Below, in pieces: positions 24,103 through 33,092 of a DNA stretch of 64,000 nt. The stretch spans positions 62,001-126,000 of the forward strand of contig CALKBI010000006.1 of assembly GCA_937990185.1 (NCBI GenBank), given 5' to 3'. The number at the start of each line of letters is the position of its first letter. Position 1 is the first letter of the stretch. Under the pieces are notes generated by a model, which made no database searches, had not been told where the DNA came from, and was given only the letters and a program-made list of their open reading frames with translations. The translations under genes were made by a program, and so were the position numbers. Origin of the DNA: an uncultured Neomegalonema sp. GTDB lineage: Bacteria > Pseudomonadota > Alphaproteobacteria > Rhodobacterales > Rhodobacteraceae.

Positions 24103-25188
24103 TTAGCTTGCAAGCCAAGCGTTGAAACGCTCGTTCAGCTCATCTTGGTTATCAGCCCAGAACTCAAAGCCGTTCGCAATTGCGTTCATGAAGTTGCCGG
24201 GTGCTGTTGGCATATGTGGACCCATCGCAAGATCAGGATCGGAGTTGTATGCGCCAACAAGTGGTGCTGAAGATTTACGCGCAGGACCATATGAAATCCA
24301 TGCCGCTTGATCAGCGAGGCGTTGCGTATCCGTCGAGAATGCAAGGAAGTCGAGTGCCGCTTCTTTGTTTGGTGCGCCTTTAGGGATTGCCCAAAGATCA
24401 ACGTCGAAGACTTGTCCGTCCCAAACGATTTCGAATGGCTTACCTTCGGATGCCATCGCATTGAAGATACGGCCATTATACGCGGTGGTCATTTTGACTT
24501 CGCCATCGGCGAGAAGTTGTGGAGGCTGTGCGCCAGCTTCCCACCAAACAACATCGTCTTTGATGCTGTCGAGTTTTGCGAATGCGCGATCAACACCTTC
24601 TGAGGTGCTCAGGATGTCGTAGACATCTGCAGCAGCTACGCCGTCAGCGACTAGTGCCATTTCTAGGTTTGCTTTTGGCGACTTACGAAGGCCACGCTTG
24701 CCTGGGAATTTCTTCGTGTTGAAGAAATCTGCCATCGAACGTGGGCGCTCAAATGCGTTATATTTTGATCCGTCATAAGCGTAGATGGTCGACCAAACGA
24801 TGTTTGCAACAGCACAGTCGTGCAGAGCAAGACCGATGAAGTCTTCCGTTGCCGGAGTTCCATCAGGAGCATCTGGAAGGACAGAGTGGTCGATCTCTTC
24901 TAGCAGACCTTCATCGCAGCCACGGATCGCGTCAGAAAGTTCTACGTCAACGATATCCCATGTGACGTTTCCGGCTTCCACTTGCGCTTTAACTTCTGCA
25001 AGTCCGCCATTGTAATCTTCAGAAACGATCTTGTTTCCGGTCTTAGCTATCCATGGCTTGTGATAGGCTTCAACTTGTGACTTCGTGTAAGCGCCGCCCC
25101 AAGATACGACTGTGATCGTATCTGCTGCGTATGCTGAACCCGTTAGGGCAATGCCGCTTGCTGCGGCGAGCAGGATTGCTCTTTTCAT
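24103..25188 (-). CDS. polyamine-type ABC transporter substrate-binding protein
   Basis: The 361-aa protein has a Sec signal peptide (MKRAILLAAASGIALTGSAYA, cleavage near residue 21-22) and the opening ITVVSWGGAYTKSQVEAYHK of PotD/PotF-like type II binding proteins. Later blocks are MADFFNTKKFPGKRGLR and LADGEVKMTTAYNGRIFNA. It is periplasmic and delivers the solute to the permease pair encoded downstream. The solute cannot be decided between putrescine, spermidine or a related compound. It lies 66 bases after the ATPase gene, and that gap holds two hairpins. Confidence 0.88.
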   Translation of the reverse strand: MKRAILLAAASGIALTGSAYAADTITVVSWGGAYTKSQVEAYHKPWIAKTGNKIVSEDYNGGLAEVKAQVEAGNVTWDIVDVELSDAIRGCDEGLLEEIDHSVLPDAPDGTPATEDFIGLALHDCAVANIVWSTIYAYDGSKYNAFERPRSMADFFNTKKFPGKRGLRKSPKANLEMALVADGVAAADVYDILSTSEGVDRAFAKLDSIKDDVVWWEAGAQPPQLLADGEVKMTTAYNGRIFNAMASEGKPFEIVWDGQVFDVDLWAIPKGAPNKEAALDFLAFSTDTQRLADQAAWISYGPARKSSAPLVGAYNSDPDLAMGPHMPTAPGNFMNAIANGFEFWADNQDELNERFNAWLAS

Positions 25189-25205
25189 GGTCTTCTCCCT
25201 TTATG

Positions 25206-25249
25206 CCGGTTCCCCGGCTTCGTCGTCGTCGCTCGCTGTTAACAGCGAG
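25206..25249 (-). promoter_or_regulatory. two hairpins between the ATPase and binding-protein genes
   Basis: CTCGCTGTT-AACAGCGAG (25232-25249) is a perfect 18-base palindrome. GCCGG-TTCC-CCGGC (25206-25219) is a second stem closer to the binding-protein start. No long T run follows. Such paired hairpins commonly mark mRNA processing or stabilising sites that raise binding-protein yield; here this is inferred. Confidence 0.45.
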
Positions 25250-25254
25250 AGTTG

Positions 25255-26343
25255 TTAAGCCGCGTCGAGTGCGCGGCAATCTTCGGTTACCCACCCGATT
25301 GGGCAGCTCTCACCCACATTCAAAGCGGCATGATCCGAGGAATTAGGAACTTTTACAATAAATTCGTCATGCCCGGCGACTGCCATACGGCAGCGGATGT
25401 GATCGCCTAAATAAATCAACTCCAATACCTTACCATCAAGCCGGTTTGGAGCATCCGCCGAGAGCAACACGCGCTCTGGCCTGATTGATAACATTGTATT
25501 GCCGGTATCTCCACAATTGACTGCGAGCGCTTGAACCTTATCACCGCTGTCGATTGTGACACTGGCAACGCCATTAGAAATACTATCAATGTTTGCGCGT
25601 AGTTTATTGTTTTCACCGATAAACGAAGCAACGAAGGCGTTTTCGGGTTTTTCATAGAGGACTGCCGGAGGCGCGAGTTGCTGAATCACACCGTCATCGA
25701 ACACAGCAATACGGTCGGACATCGTGAGAGCTTCAGACTGATCGTGCGTTACGTACACGACAGTTACCCCAAGGCGCTCATGGATATGCTTAATTTCGTA
25801 CTGCATATGCTCACGCAGCTGCTTATCCAGCGCACCTAGAGGTTCGTCCATTAAGACGAGCTGAGGTTCAAAAACGAGCGCACGAGCAAGTGCGACCCTT
25901 TGTTGTTGTCCGCCGGAGAGCTGAGATGGGCGACGATCACCGAACTCGCCCATTTGCACCATATCAAGTGCTTTGCTGACTTTATCTCGAGTGACCGCTT
26001 TGGTCATTTTTCTAACTTGGAGCGGAAACGCCAAATTTTCTGCAACTGTCATGTGAGGAAACAGCGCGTAGTTCTGGAAAACCATACCAATTCCACGTTT
26101 ATGTGGAGGGATATTATTGATTGGTTTTCCTGCGAGTCTGATCTCACCGTGGGTCGATGTTTCGAACCCTGCCAGCATCATTAAGCAGGTCGTTTTACCT
26201 GACCCCGACGGCCCTAGCATCGTGAGAAACTCGCCCTGTGCAATCGACAGGTTCAAATTTTTCACAACAAGCGTTTCGCCATCGTAGCTTTTTTGTACTT
26301 GATCAAAGACGACAAATTCGTCTGATCCACCCGTTCCAGCCAT
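25255..26343 (-). CDS. polyamine-type ABC transporter ATP-binding protein
   Basis: The 362-aa protein has Walker A GPSGSGKTT at 44-52, Q-loop VFQNYALFPHMT, signature LSGGQQQRVALARAL, Walker B LVLMDEPLGALD and the switch His in VTHDQSEA. A C-terminal TOBE domain is visible (SIRPERVLLSADAPNRLDGK). This is the PotA/UgpC organisation. It is the first gene of the operon and follows two palindromes at 26392-26431. It powers uptake with the two downstream permeases. Confidence 0.92.
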   Translation of the reverse strand: MAGTGGSDEFVVFDQVQKSYDGETLVVKNLNLSIAQGEFLTMLGPSGSGKTTCLMMLAGFETSTHGEIRLAGKPINNIPPHKRGIGMVFQNYALFPHMTVAENLAFPLQVRKMTKAVTRDKVSKALDMVQMGEFGDRRPSQLSGGQQQRVALARALVFEPQLVLMDEPLGALDKQLREHMQYEIKHIHERLGVTVVYVTHDQSEALTMSDRIAVFDDGVIQQLAPPAVLYEKPENAFVASFIGENNKLRANIDSISNGVASVTIDSGDKVQALAVNCGDTGNTMLSIRPERVLLSADAPNRLDGKVLELIYLGDHIRCRMAVAGHDEFIVKVPNSSDHAALNVGESCPIGWVTEDCRALDAA

Positions 26344-26391
26344 TTAGACTCCAGCTAACAATGCCAAGATTTATCCGCCGAAGACAAACAT

Positions 26392-26431
26392 GCTAAGGGC
26401 CTTAGCGCAAGTGACTAATGCGACGCATTAG
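26392..26431. promoter_or_regulatory. two tandem palindromes upstream of the polyamine-type ABC operon
   Basis: GCTAAGG-G-CCTTAGC (26392-26406) and CTAATGCG-A-CGCATTAG (26415-26431) are both perfect inverted repeats with a single central base, with centres 24 bases apart. They share CTAA/TTAG ends. They lie 49-88 bases before the ATPase start codon and about 45 bases after the upstream permease stop. Paired operator sites for one dimeric regulator are the simplest reading; a terminator role is less likely because there is no T run. Confidence 0.55.
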
Positions 26432-26474
26432 CATGACGTTGCGGCAGTTATTTTGCGTCTTTCGAACGGCCTAA

Positions 26475-27380
26475 TCATCGGTCCGGTCTAAATTCTCGTC
26501 CTAGGCAGGCAGGAGTATCAGACCTGCGGCTTGCCATCGAAATTAGAACAAGCGCTATGATTGTGGCGAGATACGGAGCCATAGACAAAAACTGAGAAGG
26601 AATTTCGATATTTAGAGTTTCCCGATAATTTCCTGCCTGATCAAATGCGGCGAAGATCAAAGCACCGAACACAATTCTTAAGGGTCTCCAGCTCGCGAAA
26701 ACGACCAGTGCCAGCGCAATCCACCCTCGACCTGCGGTCATGTCTTCGGCCCATAAGGGCGTGTAGGCGAGCGATAAATAAGCACCGCCGATTCCTGCAC
26801 ATGCGCCCCCGAATAAAACGGCAAGACTTCTAATACGAAGTACGCCCAATCCTAATGCCTGTGCGGAGTGATGGTCATCGCCTACAGCACGAAGACGCAA
26901 GCCGGATCGCGTGAAGTTTAGGTACAACCAGACAACAACGATGAGCGCGAATGCGCCGTACACGAGGACATCGTGATTAAACAATATCCGAACACCGGTA
27001 AACTCTGCCAATTGCTCGGGAGCTTGGAATTTTGGAAGGGGCTTTAATGCTTCCCCGACATAGCCTTGACCGATAAGTCCACTCGCTCCTGCGCCAAAGA
27101 TCGTTAGCGCTAATCCTGTGGCAGCTTGGTTGGCTGAAAATCCAAGGGCGACAATCACGAACAGCAGCGCGCCTGCTGCACCTGCCGCTGCACCTGCTAA
27201 AATGCCTAGTCCGCTTGATCCAGTGGTAAGCGCCGTAACGAACGCGGCGACTGCTCCAAGCAACATCATGCCTTCGACGCCGAGATTCAGAACGCCGGAC
27301 CGTTCGGCGACTAACTCGCCGGTTGCTGCGTATAAAAACGGTGTAGCCGCAACGATAACTGCGATCAGGAACGGTTCCAT
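26475..27380 (-). CDS. nucleoside/simple-sugar-type ABC transporter permease (second)
   Basis: The 301-aa protein has about eight or nine membrane helices and matches the branched permease family of BMP-type importers (YufQ/NupQ). Characteristic blocks are GVLNLGVEGMMLLGAVAAF near 30-48, SGLRLRAVGDDHHSAQALG near 158-176, and GGAYLSLAYTPLWAEDMTAGRG. It begins one base after the stop of the other permease and is the last gene of its three-gene operon. Nucleosides or related bases are the expected solute. Confidence 0.88.
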   Translation of the reverse strand: MEPFLIAVIVAATPFLYAATGELVAERSGVLNLGVEGMMLLGAVAAFVTALTTGSSGLGILAGAAAGAAGALLFVIVALGFSANQAATGLALTIFGAGASGLIGQGYVGEALKPLPKFQAPEQLAEFTGVRILFNHDVLVYGAFALIVVVWLYLNFTRSGLRLRAVGDDHHSAQALGLGVLRIRSLAVLFGGACAGIGGAYLSLAYTPLWAEDMTAGRGWIALALVVFASWRPLRIVFGALIFAAFDQAGNYRETLNIEIPSQFLSMAPYLATIIALVLISMASRRSDTPACLGREFRPDR

Positions 27381-27381
27381 C

Positions 27382-28497
27382 TCAAGCCCTCCGCCGGGTG
27401 CGCCAGCGCAGGCGGTAATGAATCAAGGCATCACAGGCCAACAGAAAAAGCAGCAACATGCCTTGGAAAACAAGTGTCGCATTTTTCGGCAGGCCGAGCG
27501 AAATTTGCGCGTTCTCTCCACCGATATAGGTGATCGCGAGTACGACTGCGGCGAGCAAAATACCGACTGGGTGTAGCCTGCCTAAAAACGCAACAATGAT
27601 TGCAGCGAAACCGTATTCGGCTGAAATTTCAGGTTGGAGTTGGCCGATGGTCGAGGTGGCTTCAATCGCTCCGGCTAGTCCAGCCAATGCACCGGATATT
27701 AAGAACACCAGATAGACAGTTCCGCGCTGATTAAACCCCGCGAAATGAGCGGCTTTGGGTGCAAGGCCGGTAACGGTGAATCGGAACCCCGTCACAGTTC
27801 TAGAAAGTATGAACCAGAGCACGGCAAAGATAATCAACACCAAAGCCAGTCCCCAATGGAGCCTTGTTCCCTCAAGCATGATCGGCATTATCGCCGATTC
27901 AGGAAAATCAGGAGTTTGCGGAAAACCAAACCCTGCTGGGTCTTTCCAAGGACCGCGGACAATCCAATCGAGAAGCAACGCCGCCACATAGGTGAGCATA
28001 AGGCTTGTCAGGATTTCATTTGCACCTGTTCGCACACGAAGGAAGGCAGGGATGAGTGCCCATAATAACCCTCCTAATGCTCCTGCGATGAGACATAGCG
28101 GCAAGACGATAAACCGTGAAAGGTCCTCAGGAACATGAAGGGCAACACCGCCAGCAAAAATAGCACCGAGAATGTATTGTCCCGGCGCGCCGATGTTGAA
28201 TAAGCCCGCACGAAAAGCGATTGCCAGGCCGATACCAATAAGCGCGAGCGGGATCGCTTTCACTAAGACCTCGGCAGGCTGGTATAGGAGTCCGCCACGG
28301 TCTTCTGGTGCAGTTTTCAGGTAGGTGTTGATATCGTTGAAAGGAAATAGAAAATAAACGTCGAAGGCTTCTGACGGTGATTTTCCTGCTGCCTGTATCA
28401 TCAACAAACCGCAGATAATTGTCAGAGTTATTGCAATGATGGGTGATAATATCGAGGCGCTAGTTGATGGGGCGAGGCGCTTTTCCAGACTGATCAT
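27382..28497 (-). CDS. nucleoside/simple-sugar-type ABC transporter permease (first)
   Basis: The 371-aa inner-membrane protein matches the YufP/NupP group. Visible blocks are LAIAFRAGLFNIGAPGQYIL near 92-111, RTGANEILTSLMLTYVAALL, and SAEYGFAAIIVAFLGRLHPVG. Its ATG directly abuts the stop codon of the ATPase gene with no gap, implying translational coupling. Together with the next gene it forms the heterodimeric channel. Confidence 0.88.
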   Translation of the reverse strand: MISLEKRLAPSTSASILSPIIAITLTIICGLLMIQAAGKSPSEAFDVYFLFPFNDINTYLKTAPEDRGGLLYQPAEVLVKAIPLALIGIGLAIAFRAGLFNIGAPGQYILGAIFAGGVALHVPEDLSRFIVLPLCLIAGALGGLLWALIPAFLRVRTGANEILTSLMLTYVAALLLDWIVRGPWKDPAGFGFPQTPDFPESAIMPIMLEGTRLHWGLALVLIIFAVLWFILSRTVTGFRFTVTGLAPKAAHFAGFNQRGTVYLVFLISGALAGLAGAIEATSTIGQLQPEISAEYGFAAIIVAFLGRLHPVGILLAAVVLAITYIGGENAQISLGLPKNATLVFQGMLLLFLLACDALIHYRLRWRTRRRA

Positions 28498-30363
28498 TTA
28501 AAGCACCGTACCTTTTTGGATAATCTCGGGCGCTGTCCAAGGTGTAGAAACGTTGCCGCTTACGAAGATGCGCCGTGCTGGCGTGCTTTTTTGGCTTGGT
28601 TGAGATGCTGGCTTGGAAGGTGGAGGCGTAATGGAAGAGGTCATTGAAGACGACGTAATCACGGGCGATATTGCAGGCTGTGGAGTCTGAACAACGGAGG
28701 CTGGTGCTTCCCGCTGCGTTGGGTCTTTAACTTGCTCGTCCGTAATTCTAGTTTCCGCGGGACTAGTCTCCTCTTGCGTTTCAGTAATCCGTGTCGCGCG
28801 TTTCCTGGTGAAATTTTGTGCAATCGCGTCTTTAGATACTGAATTGATGTCTTCGCCTGACATCAACATACCGATTTTATCGGGCGTCATGTCATCGACA
28901 AGATGCGTGAGCGAAAGCTCCCCTCGATGGAGAACGGCAACGCGATCAGCAATCTGAAAAATCTCGTCTAAGTCTTGAGATATAACAACGACAGTTCCGC
29001 CGCGTTCGGCAACGGACAAGAGTTTGTTTCTAATTGAACTCGCCGCTCCTGCGTCAACTCCCCAAGTCGGTTGTGCAACGATGAAGACGTCAGGCTGGCG
29101 ATCAAGTTCCCGACCAATCACAAACTTTTGCAAGTTCCCGCCGGACAGTGTTCCAGCCTTTGGGTCGTTTGCACTGGACCGCACGTCGTAATCCTCTCGG
29201 ATTTTAAGGGATTGTGCTCGACGTTTGCGATTGGAAAATTCACGCATTGCATGACGGGTGAGTCGTAAATTGTCAGATAGTGAAAAATCGGCAATTGCGG
29301 CATGGCCCAGTCGTTGCTCGGGAGCAAAGGCGATGCCTTTGCGTCTTCGGGATGTTGGTCCCATCGCGCCGATTGGTTGGTCATCAATTTTTATGCTCTT
29401 TGCTTTCGGTGTGCGCCTTTCCCCGCTCAAAGCTGCGAAGAGTGTATCTTGTCCTTCGCCCGCAATTCCGGCAATGCCCATGATTTCTCCGCGCCTTGCG
29501 GAGAAACTGATTTTTTTCAGCGAAACCCCTTCTTTTGCGGGCACAGAAAGATTGTCCACCACAAGGCGAGGGCCTCCAACGTAAGCGCCTGCCCGATCAA
29601 TTGGATCGGCAGTTTTGCCAATCATCATTTCGGCAATCTCAGGAACACTGGTTGATCGGGGATCGCAAGAACCGACCACTTCGCCGTGCCGTAATATTGT
29701 TGCACTGTCGCAAAGCTCTTTAATTTCATTCAAGCGGTGCGAAATATAGATCATCGCCATGCCATCAGCCGCGAGACTGTCTAATGTTGCAAAGAGGCCG
29801 TCTGCCTCTTGAGGTGTTAGCACCGAAGTTGGTTCGTCTAGGATGAGCAATTTGGGCTTTTGCAGGAGTGCGCGAACAATTTCGACGCGTTGTTTTTCTC
29901 CCGCAGATAGTCTCTCGACACGGCGCTTTGGGTTTATCGATAGTCCGTAGCGCTCCGATACTTCCGCCACGTCGCGGCGGATTGCTCTCAAGGATCGTTG
30001 GGGTAGGGCAAGTGCTAAATTCTCAAGGACGGTTAGGGCTTCAAAGCTCGAGAAATGCTGAAAAATCATACCGATGCCGATGCGTTTTGCAGCAGCAGGC
30101 GATTTAATTGTAATTTGCTTGCCGTTCCAAAAGAACGCGCCACTGTCGGGTCTAAGAACCCCATCCGTCATCTTTACGAACGTTGATTTTCCAGCGCCGT
30201 TCTCGCCGAGTAATGCCAATATTTCACCGGAGTGGACTTTGAGTGAAATGTTTTTATTGGCTGCGACATCGCCAAAGGATTTTGATATTCCACGAGCCTC
30301 AAAAAGAGGCGCATCTCCGTGCGACCCCGTGACGCCACCTTTGCCGCCCGCGTTCTGACCCAA
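28498..30363 (-). CDS. nucleoside/simple-sugar-type ABC transporter ATP-binding protein with long C-terminal tail
   Basis: The only usable start is a TTG at 30363-30361, because an in-frame TGA lies just upstream and no ATG or GTG occurs before the conserved region. ggggac stands nine bases ahead. The 621-aa protein has two ATPase domains. The first has Walker A GENGAGKST at 53-61, LSAGEKQRVEIVRALL and LLILDEPTSVL. The second has the degenerate loop GIAGEGQDTL and LSGGNLQKFVIGREL, as usual for RbsA/NupO proteins. Beyond about residue 515 is a tail of roughly 105 residues rich in Ser, Thr, Pro and Gln, which the family normally lacks. No BMP-type binding protein gene is adjacent. Confidence 0.88.
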   Translation of the reverse strand: MGQNAGGKGGVTGSHGDAPLFEARGISKSFGDVAANKNISLKVHSGEILALLGENGAGKSTFVKMTDGVLRPDSGAFFWNGKQITIKSPAAAKRIGIGMIFQHFSSFEALTVLENLALALPQRSLRAIRRDVAEVSERYGLSINPKRRVERLSAGEKQRVEIVRALLQKPKLLILDEPTSVLTPQEADGLFATLDSLAADGMAMIYISHRLNEIKELCDSATILRHGEVVGSCDPRSTSVPEIAEMMIGKTADPIDRAGAYVGGPRLVVDNLSVPAKEGVSLKKISFSARRGEIMGIAGIAGEGQDTLFAALSGERRTPKAKSIKIDDQPIGAMGPTSRRRKGIAFAPEQRLGHAAIADFSLSDNLRLTRHAMREFSNRKRRAQSLKIREDYDVRSSANDPKAGTLSGGNLQKFVIGRELDRQPDVFIVAQPTWGVDAGAASSIRNKLLSVAERGGTVVVISQDLDEIFQIADRVAVLHRGELSLTHLVDDMTPDKIGMLMSGEDINSVSKDAIAQNFTRKRATRITETQEETSPAETRITDEQVKDPTQREAPASVVQTPQPAISPVITSSSMTSSITPPPSKPASQPSQKSTPARRIFVSGNVSTPWTAPEIIQKGTVL

Positions 30364-30490
30364 GATATCTGTCCCCGTAGGCGCGATTCATCCCTGATGA
30401 ATGGATTGCCCGTACGAGCCGTAAGTGTCAATGACTCGCACTCATGCGCTTACGGATTCATGTTTGCTACACGTCAGGCGAGTCATCAAA
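30364..30490 (-). promoter_or_regulatory. structured 5' leader with predicted pseudoknot, upstream of the nucleoside-type ABC ATPase
   Basis: Two inverted repeats interlock. CCGTAAGTG (30419-30427) pairs with CGCTTACGG (30447-30455), with one non-Watson-Crick position. ATGACTCGC (30431-30439), lying between those arms, pairs perfectly with GCGAGTCAT (30478-30486), outside them. That order is an H-type pseudoknot. A third hairpin, ATTCATC-CCT-GATGAAT (30386-30402), stands 22 bases before the TTG start. It does not match any riboswitch consensus I remember. A cis-acting RNA is inferred; a set of protein operators is the alternative. Confidence 0.5.
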
Positions 30491-30530
30491 AACAGCGATT
30501 GCGGTATAATCGCTAGCGCGTCTTGCGGGA

Positions 30531-30734
30531 TTAACCGGTAAAATCGCGCATGGGCGCTTGAACCGAACTCTTAAACGGTCCTGATGATTTTTTGATCCTG
30601 AATTCCGTGGCTTCTGTAGACAAGGCAGATCGTTCATCAAGAGCACATGGTGACGGAACCATGTCTTCACCGAGAGAAACCGGGTCTTTTGTCGTTTGCT
30701 TAAGACCAAAAAGCTTTTTAATTCTACTATTCAT
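30531..30734 (-). CDS. small protein of unknown function (67 aa)
   Basis: The frame opens at an ATG at 30734 behind cagggggcg and encodes a polar 67-residue protein starting MNSRIKKLFGLKQTTKDP. Codon use looks like that of neighbouring genes (many GTT, CTT, GAA). There is no signal peptide or membrane segment. It lies upstream of, and in the same direction as, the nucleoside-type ABC operon, separated from it by the structured leader. I recognise no family, and it could be spurious. Confidence 0.45.
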   Translation of the reverse strand: MNSRIKKLFGLKQTTKDPVSLGEDMVPSPCALDERSALSTEATEFRIKKSSGPFKSSVQAPMRDFTG

Positions 30735-31021
30735 AATCGCCCCCTGATCAACATCCTACCGCAAACGGAGCAGTTTCCAAGCCTGCTTGACGATTTTGTA
30801 ATATATTGTAATTTCATTGCTGGATCGTTTCACGAAAAGCGAAAGCTGCCGTTTGGAAGAATAAATTGGGCGCACCCATTTTTCCTTCATCATACTGACG
30901 CCGTGACCAGCGTTTGATGATTTGATGAAATCGCGAGCATTAATTATTTTTTTTGCTTAAAAAATAGGCAGACTTAATGCCGCGCGCCAGCTAACTTATT
31001 GAAAATATAAATAAAAATATT
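30735..31021. other. AT-rich intergenic region upstream of glnB
   Basis: The stretch between the 67-aa gene and the sigma-54 promoter carries no convincing gene. It probably includes the promoter of the minus-strand genes and, for glnBA, the enhancer sites for NtrC. I looked for the paired GCAC/GTGC NtrC pattern and found no clear copy. A repeated TTGTAAT is visible around 30798-30812. Confidence 0.4.
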
Positions 31022-31037
31022 TGGCATAACTTCTGCA
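31022..31037 (+). promoter_or_regulatory. sigma-54 promoter of glnB-glnA
   Basis: TGGCATAACTTCTGCA has the GG and GC dinucleotides at the exact 11-base register of the -24/-12 consensus (TGGCAC-N5-TTGCA type). It lies 61 bases before the glnB start codon. Nitrogen control through RpoN and NtrC is the expected mode for this pair. Confidence 0.75.
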
Positions 31038-31092
31038 TTGTCCCGCGAAGGTTAACACTCTCGCTCTAGAGAGAACAAATGATCGGGACTGA

Positions 31093-31437
<345 letters not shown>

Positions 31438-31475
31438 AGCCTGATTTAACTCGAGATACTTAGAAGGACTACCTA

Positions 31476-32885
31476 ATGAGCGATGCAGCCTCAATTTGTA
31501 AAATGATCAAGGACGAAGGCGTAGAATACGTCGACATCCGTTTTACCGATCCACGCGGAAAAATGCAGCACGTGACTGCGATTTCTGACATTATTGACGA
31601 AGATTGGTTCGCCGAAGGCTGGATGTTCGATGGATCATCCATTGCAGGCTGGAAAGGCATTGAAGCCTCAGACATGAAGCTGATGCCTGATGCAAGCAGC
31701 GCTTATGTTGATCCGTTCTACGCACAAAAGACGCTCGCAATTTTCGCCGATGTTGTTGAGCCGGATACGGGCGAAGCCTATGATCGTGATCCACGCGGTA
31801 CAGCACGCAAGGCCGAAAATTATCTAAAATCAAGCGGCATGGGTGACGAATCATTCTGGGGACCGGAAGCAGAATTCTTCCTGTTCGATGATGTCCGTTT
31901 TGATGTGAAAATGGAGAAAGTCAGCTACGAAGTTGATGCGGCTGACAGTCCTTGGAATACTGGAACGAACTTCGAAATGGGCAATTTGGGCCATCGTCCC
32001 GGCGTTAAAGGTGGGTATTTCCCCGTTAACCCAACCGATTCCGCTCAGGACATTCGTTCCGAAATGCTCTCGACGATGAAGCAAATCGGCATGAGGGTCG
32101 ATAAACACCACCACGAAGTTGCGGCTTCTCAGCACGAGCTTGGCATGATCTTCGGATCACTGGTCGAGCAAGCCGACAATCTGCAAAAGTATAAGTACGT
32201 GATTCACAATGTCGCGGCGGCTTATGGAAAGTCAGCGACCTTTATGCCAAAGCCAATCGCTGGTGATAACGGCACGGGTATGCACGTCAATATGTCGATC
32301 TGGAAAGGCGGCAAGCCGCTTTTCGCAGGAAATGGCTATGCTGATCTGAGCGATGAAGCGATTTTCTTCATTGGTGGCTTGCTAAAACACGCGAAGGCAT
32401 TGAATGCATTCACGAACCCTTCGACAAACTCTTACAAGCGTCTGATCCCGGGCTTTGAAGCCCCTGTGCTGCGTGCTTATTCCGCGCGCAACCGTTCGGG
32501 CTGTGTCCGTATTCCGTGGACCGAGTCACCAAAAGCAAAACGTGTTGAAGCCCGTTTCCCTGATCCGGCGGCGAACCCGTATCTTTGCTTTGCAGCATTG
32601 CTTATGGCGGGTCTCGACGGGATTGAGAATAAGATCCATCCTGGTGATCCTTCGGAAAAAGATCTCTATGATCTGCCACCTGAGGAACTGGCGGGTATTC
32701 CAACAGTTTGTGGTTCGCTCCGTGAAGCACTCGATAGTTTGGCTGAAGATCATGCCTTCCTAACCAAAGGCGGCGTTTTCACTGAAAGCCAAATTCAAGG
32801 CTACATGGACTTGAAGTGGGAAGAAGTCTTCCGCTTTGAACACACACCGCACCCGGTTGAATTCGAAATGTATTATAGCTGCTAA
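31476..32885 (+). CDS. glnA: glutamine synthetase, type I
   Basis: The 469-aa enzyme makes glutamine from glutamate, ammonia and ATP as a dodecamer. The N-terminal beta-grasp domain carries VEYVDIRFTDPRGKMQHVT and DGSSIAGWKGIEASDM. The catalytic part carries WGPEAEFFLFD, HHEVAASQHELG and NRSGCVRIPW. The adenylylation site is Tyr398 in DLYDLPPEEL, so GlnE control is expected. agaagg precedes the start. The transcript ends at the hairpin at 32907-32935. Confidence 0.97.
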   Translation: MSDAASICKMIKDEGVEYVDIRFTDPRGKMQHVTAISDIIDEDWFAEGWMFDGSSIAGWKGIEASDMKLMPDASSAYVDPFYAQKTLAIFADVVEPDTGEAYDRDPRGTARKAENYLKSSGMGDESFWGPEAEFFLFDDVRFDVKMEKVSYEVDAADSPWNTGTNFEMGNLGHRPGVKGGYFPVNPTDSAQDIRSEMLSTMKQIGMRVDKHHHEVAASQHELGMIFGSLVEQADNLQKYKYVIHNVAAAYGKSATFMPKPIAGDNGTGMHVNMSIWKGGKPLFAGNGYADLSDEAIFFIGGLLKHAKALNAFTNPSTNSYKRLIPGFEAPVLRAYSARNRSGCVRIPWTESPKAKRVEARFPDPAANPYLCFAALLMAGLDGIENKIHPGDPSEKDLYDLPPEELAGIPTVCGSLREALDSLAEDHAFLTKGGVFTESQIQGYMDLKWEEVFRFEHTPHPVEFEMYYSC

Positions 32886-32906
32886 TAACAGTTACGCTTT
32901 ATGAGA

Positions 32907-32935
32907 AAAGCCGTCCCTCGGGGCGGCTTTTTTTG
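32907..32935 (+). terminator. intrinsic terminator after glnA
   Basis: AAAGCCGTCC and GGGCGGCTTT form a ten-base stem with one G-T pair and a short loop, followed by a run of T. It lies 22 bases after the glnA stop. Confidence 0.88.
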
Positions 32936-33092
32936 TCCGTTTGAAAGCAGATTGGGATTTCTGTGGTGAAGATTTCGGGGCGATACCTAGCGCATGTCGC
33001 TATCGCCACTCTGAGCGCCGAAAACCGGCACGGGCGACAGGTCTAACGTTCTATTCTTCTTTGAGAATGAAATCCCTTTGGGAGATACGTTG

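Noticed and set aside
30410-30490. tRNA-like or tmRNA-like fold
   Set aside because: The repeats interlock and there is no acceptor stem, T loop or CCA pattern, so a tRNA cannot be drawn.
30696-30917. Plus-strand 73-aa open frame upstream of glnB
   Set aside because: It overlaps the better-supported minus-strand small gene, has no ribosome site and no recognisable sequence.
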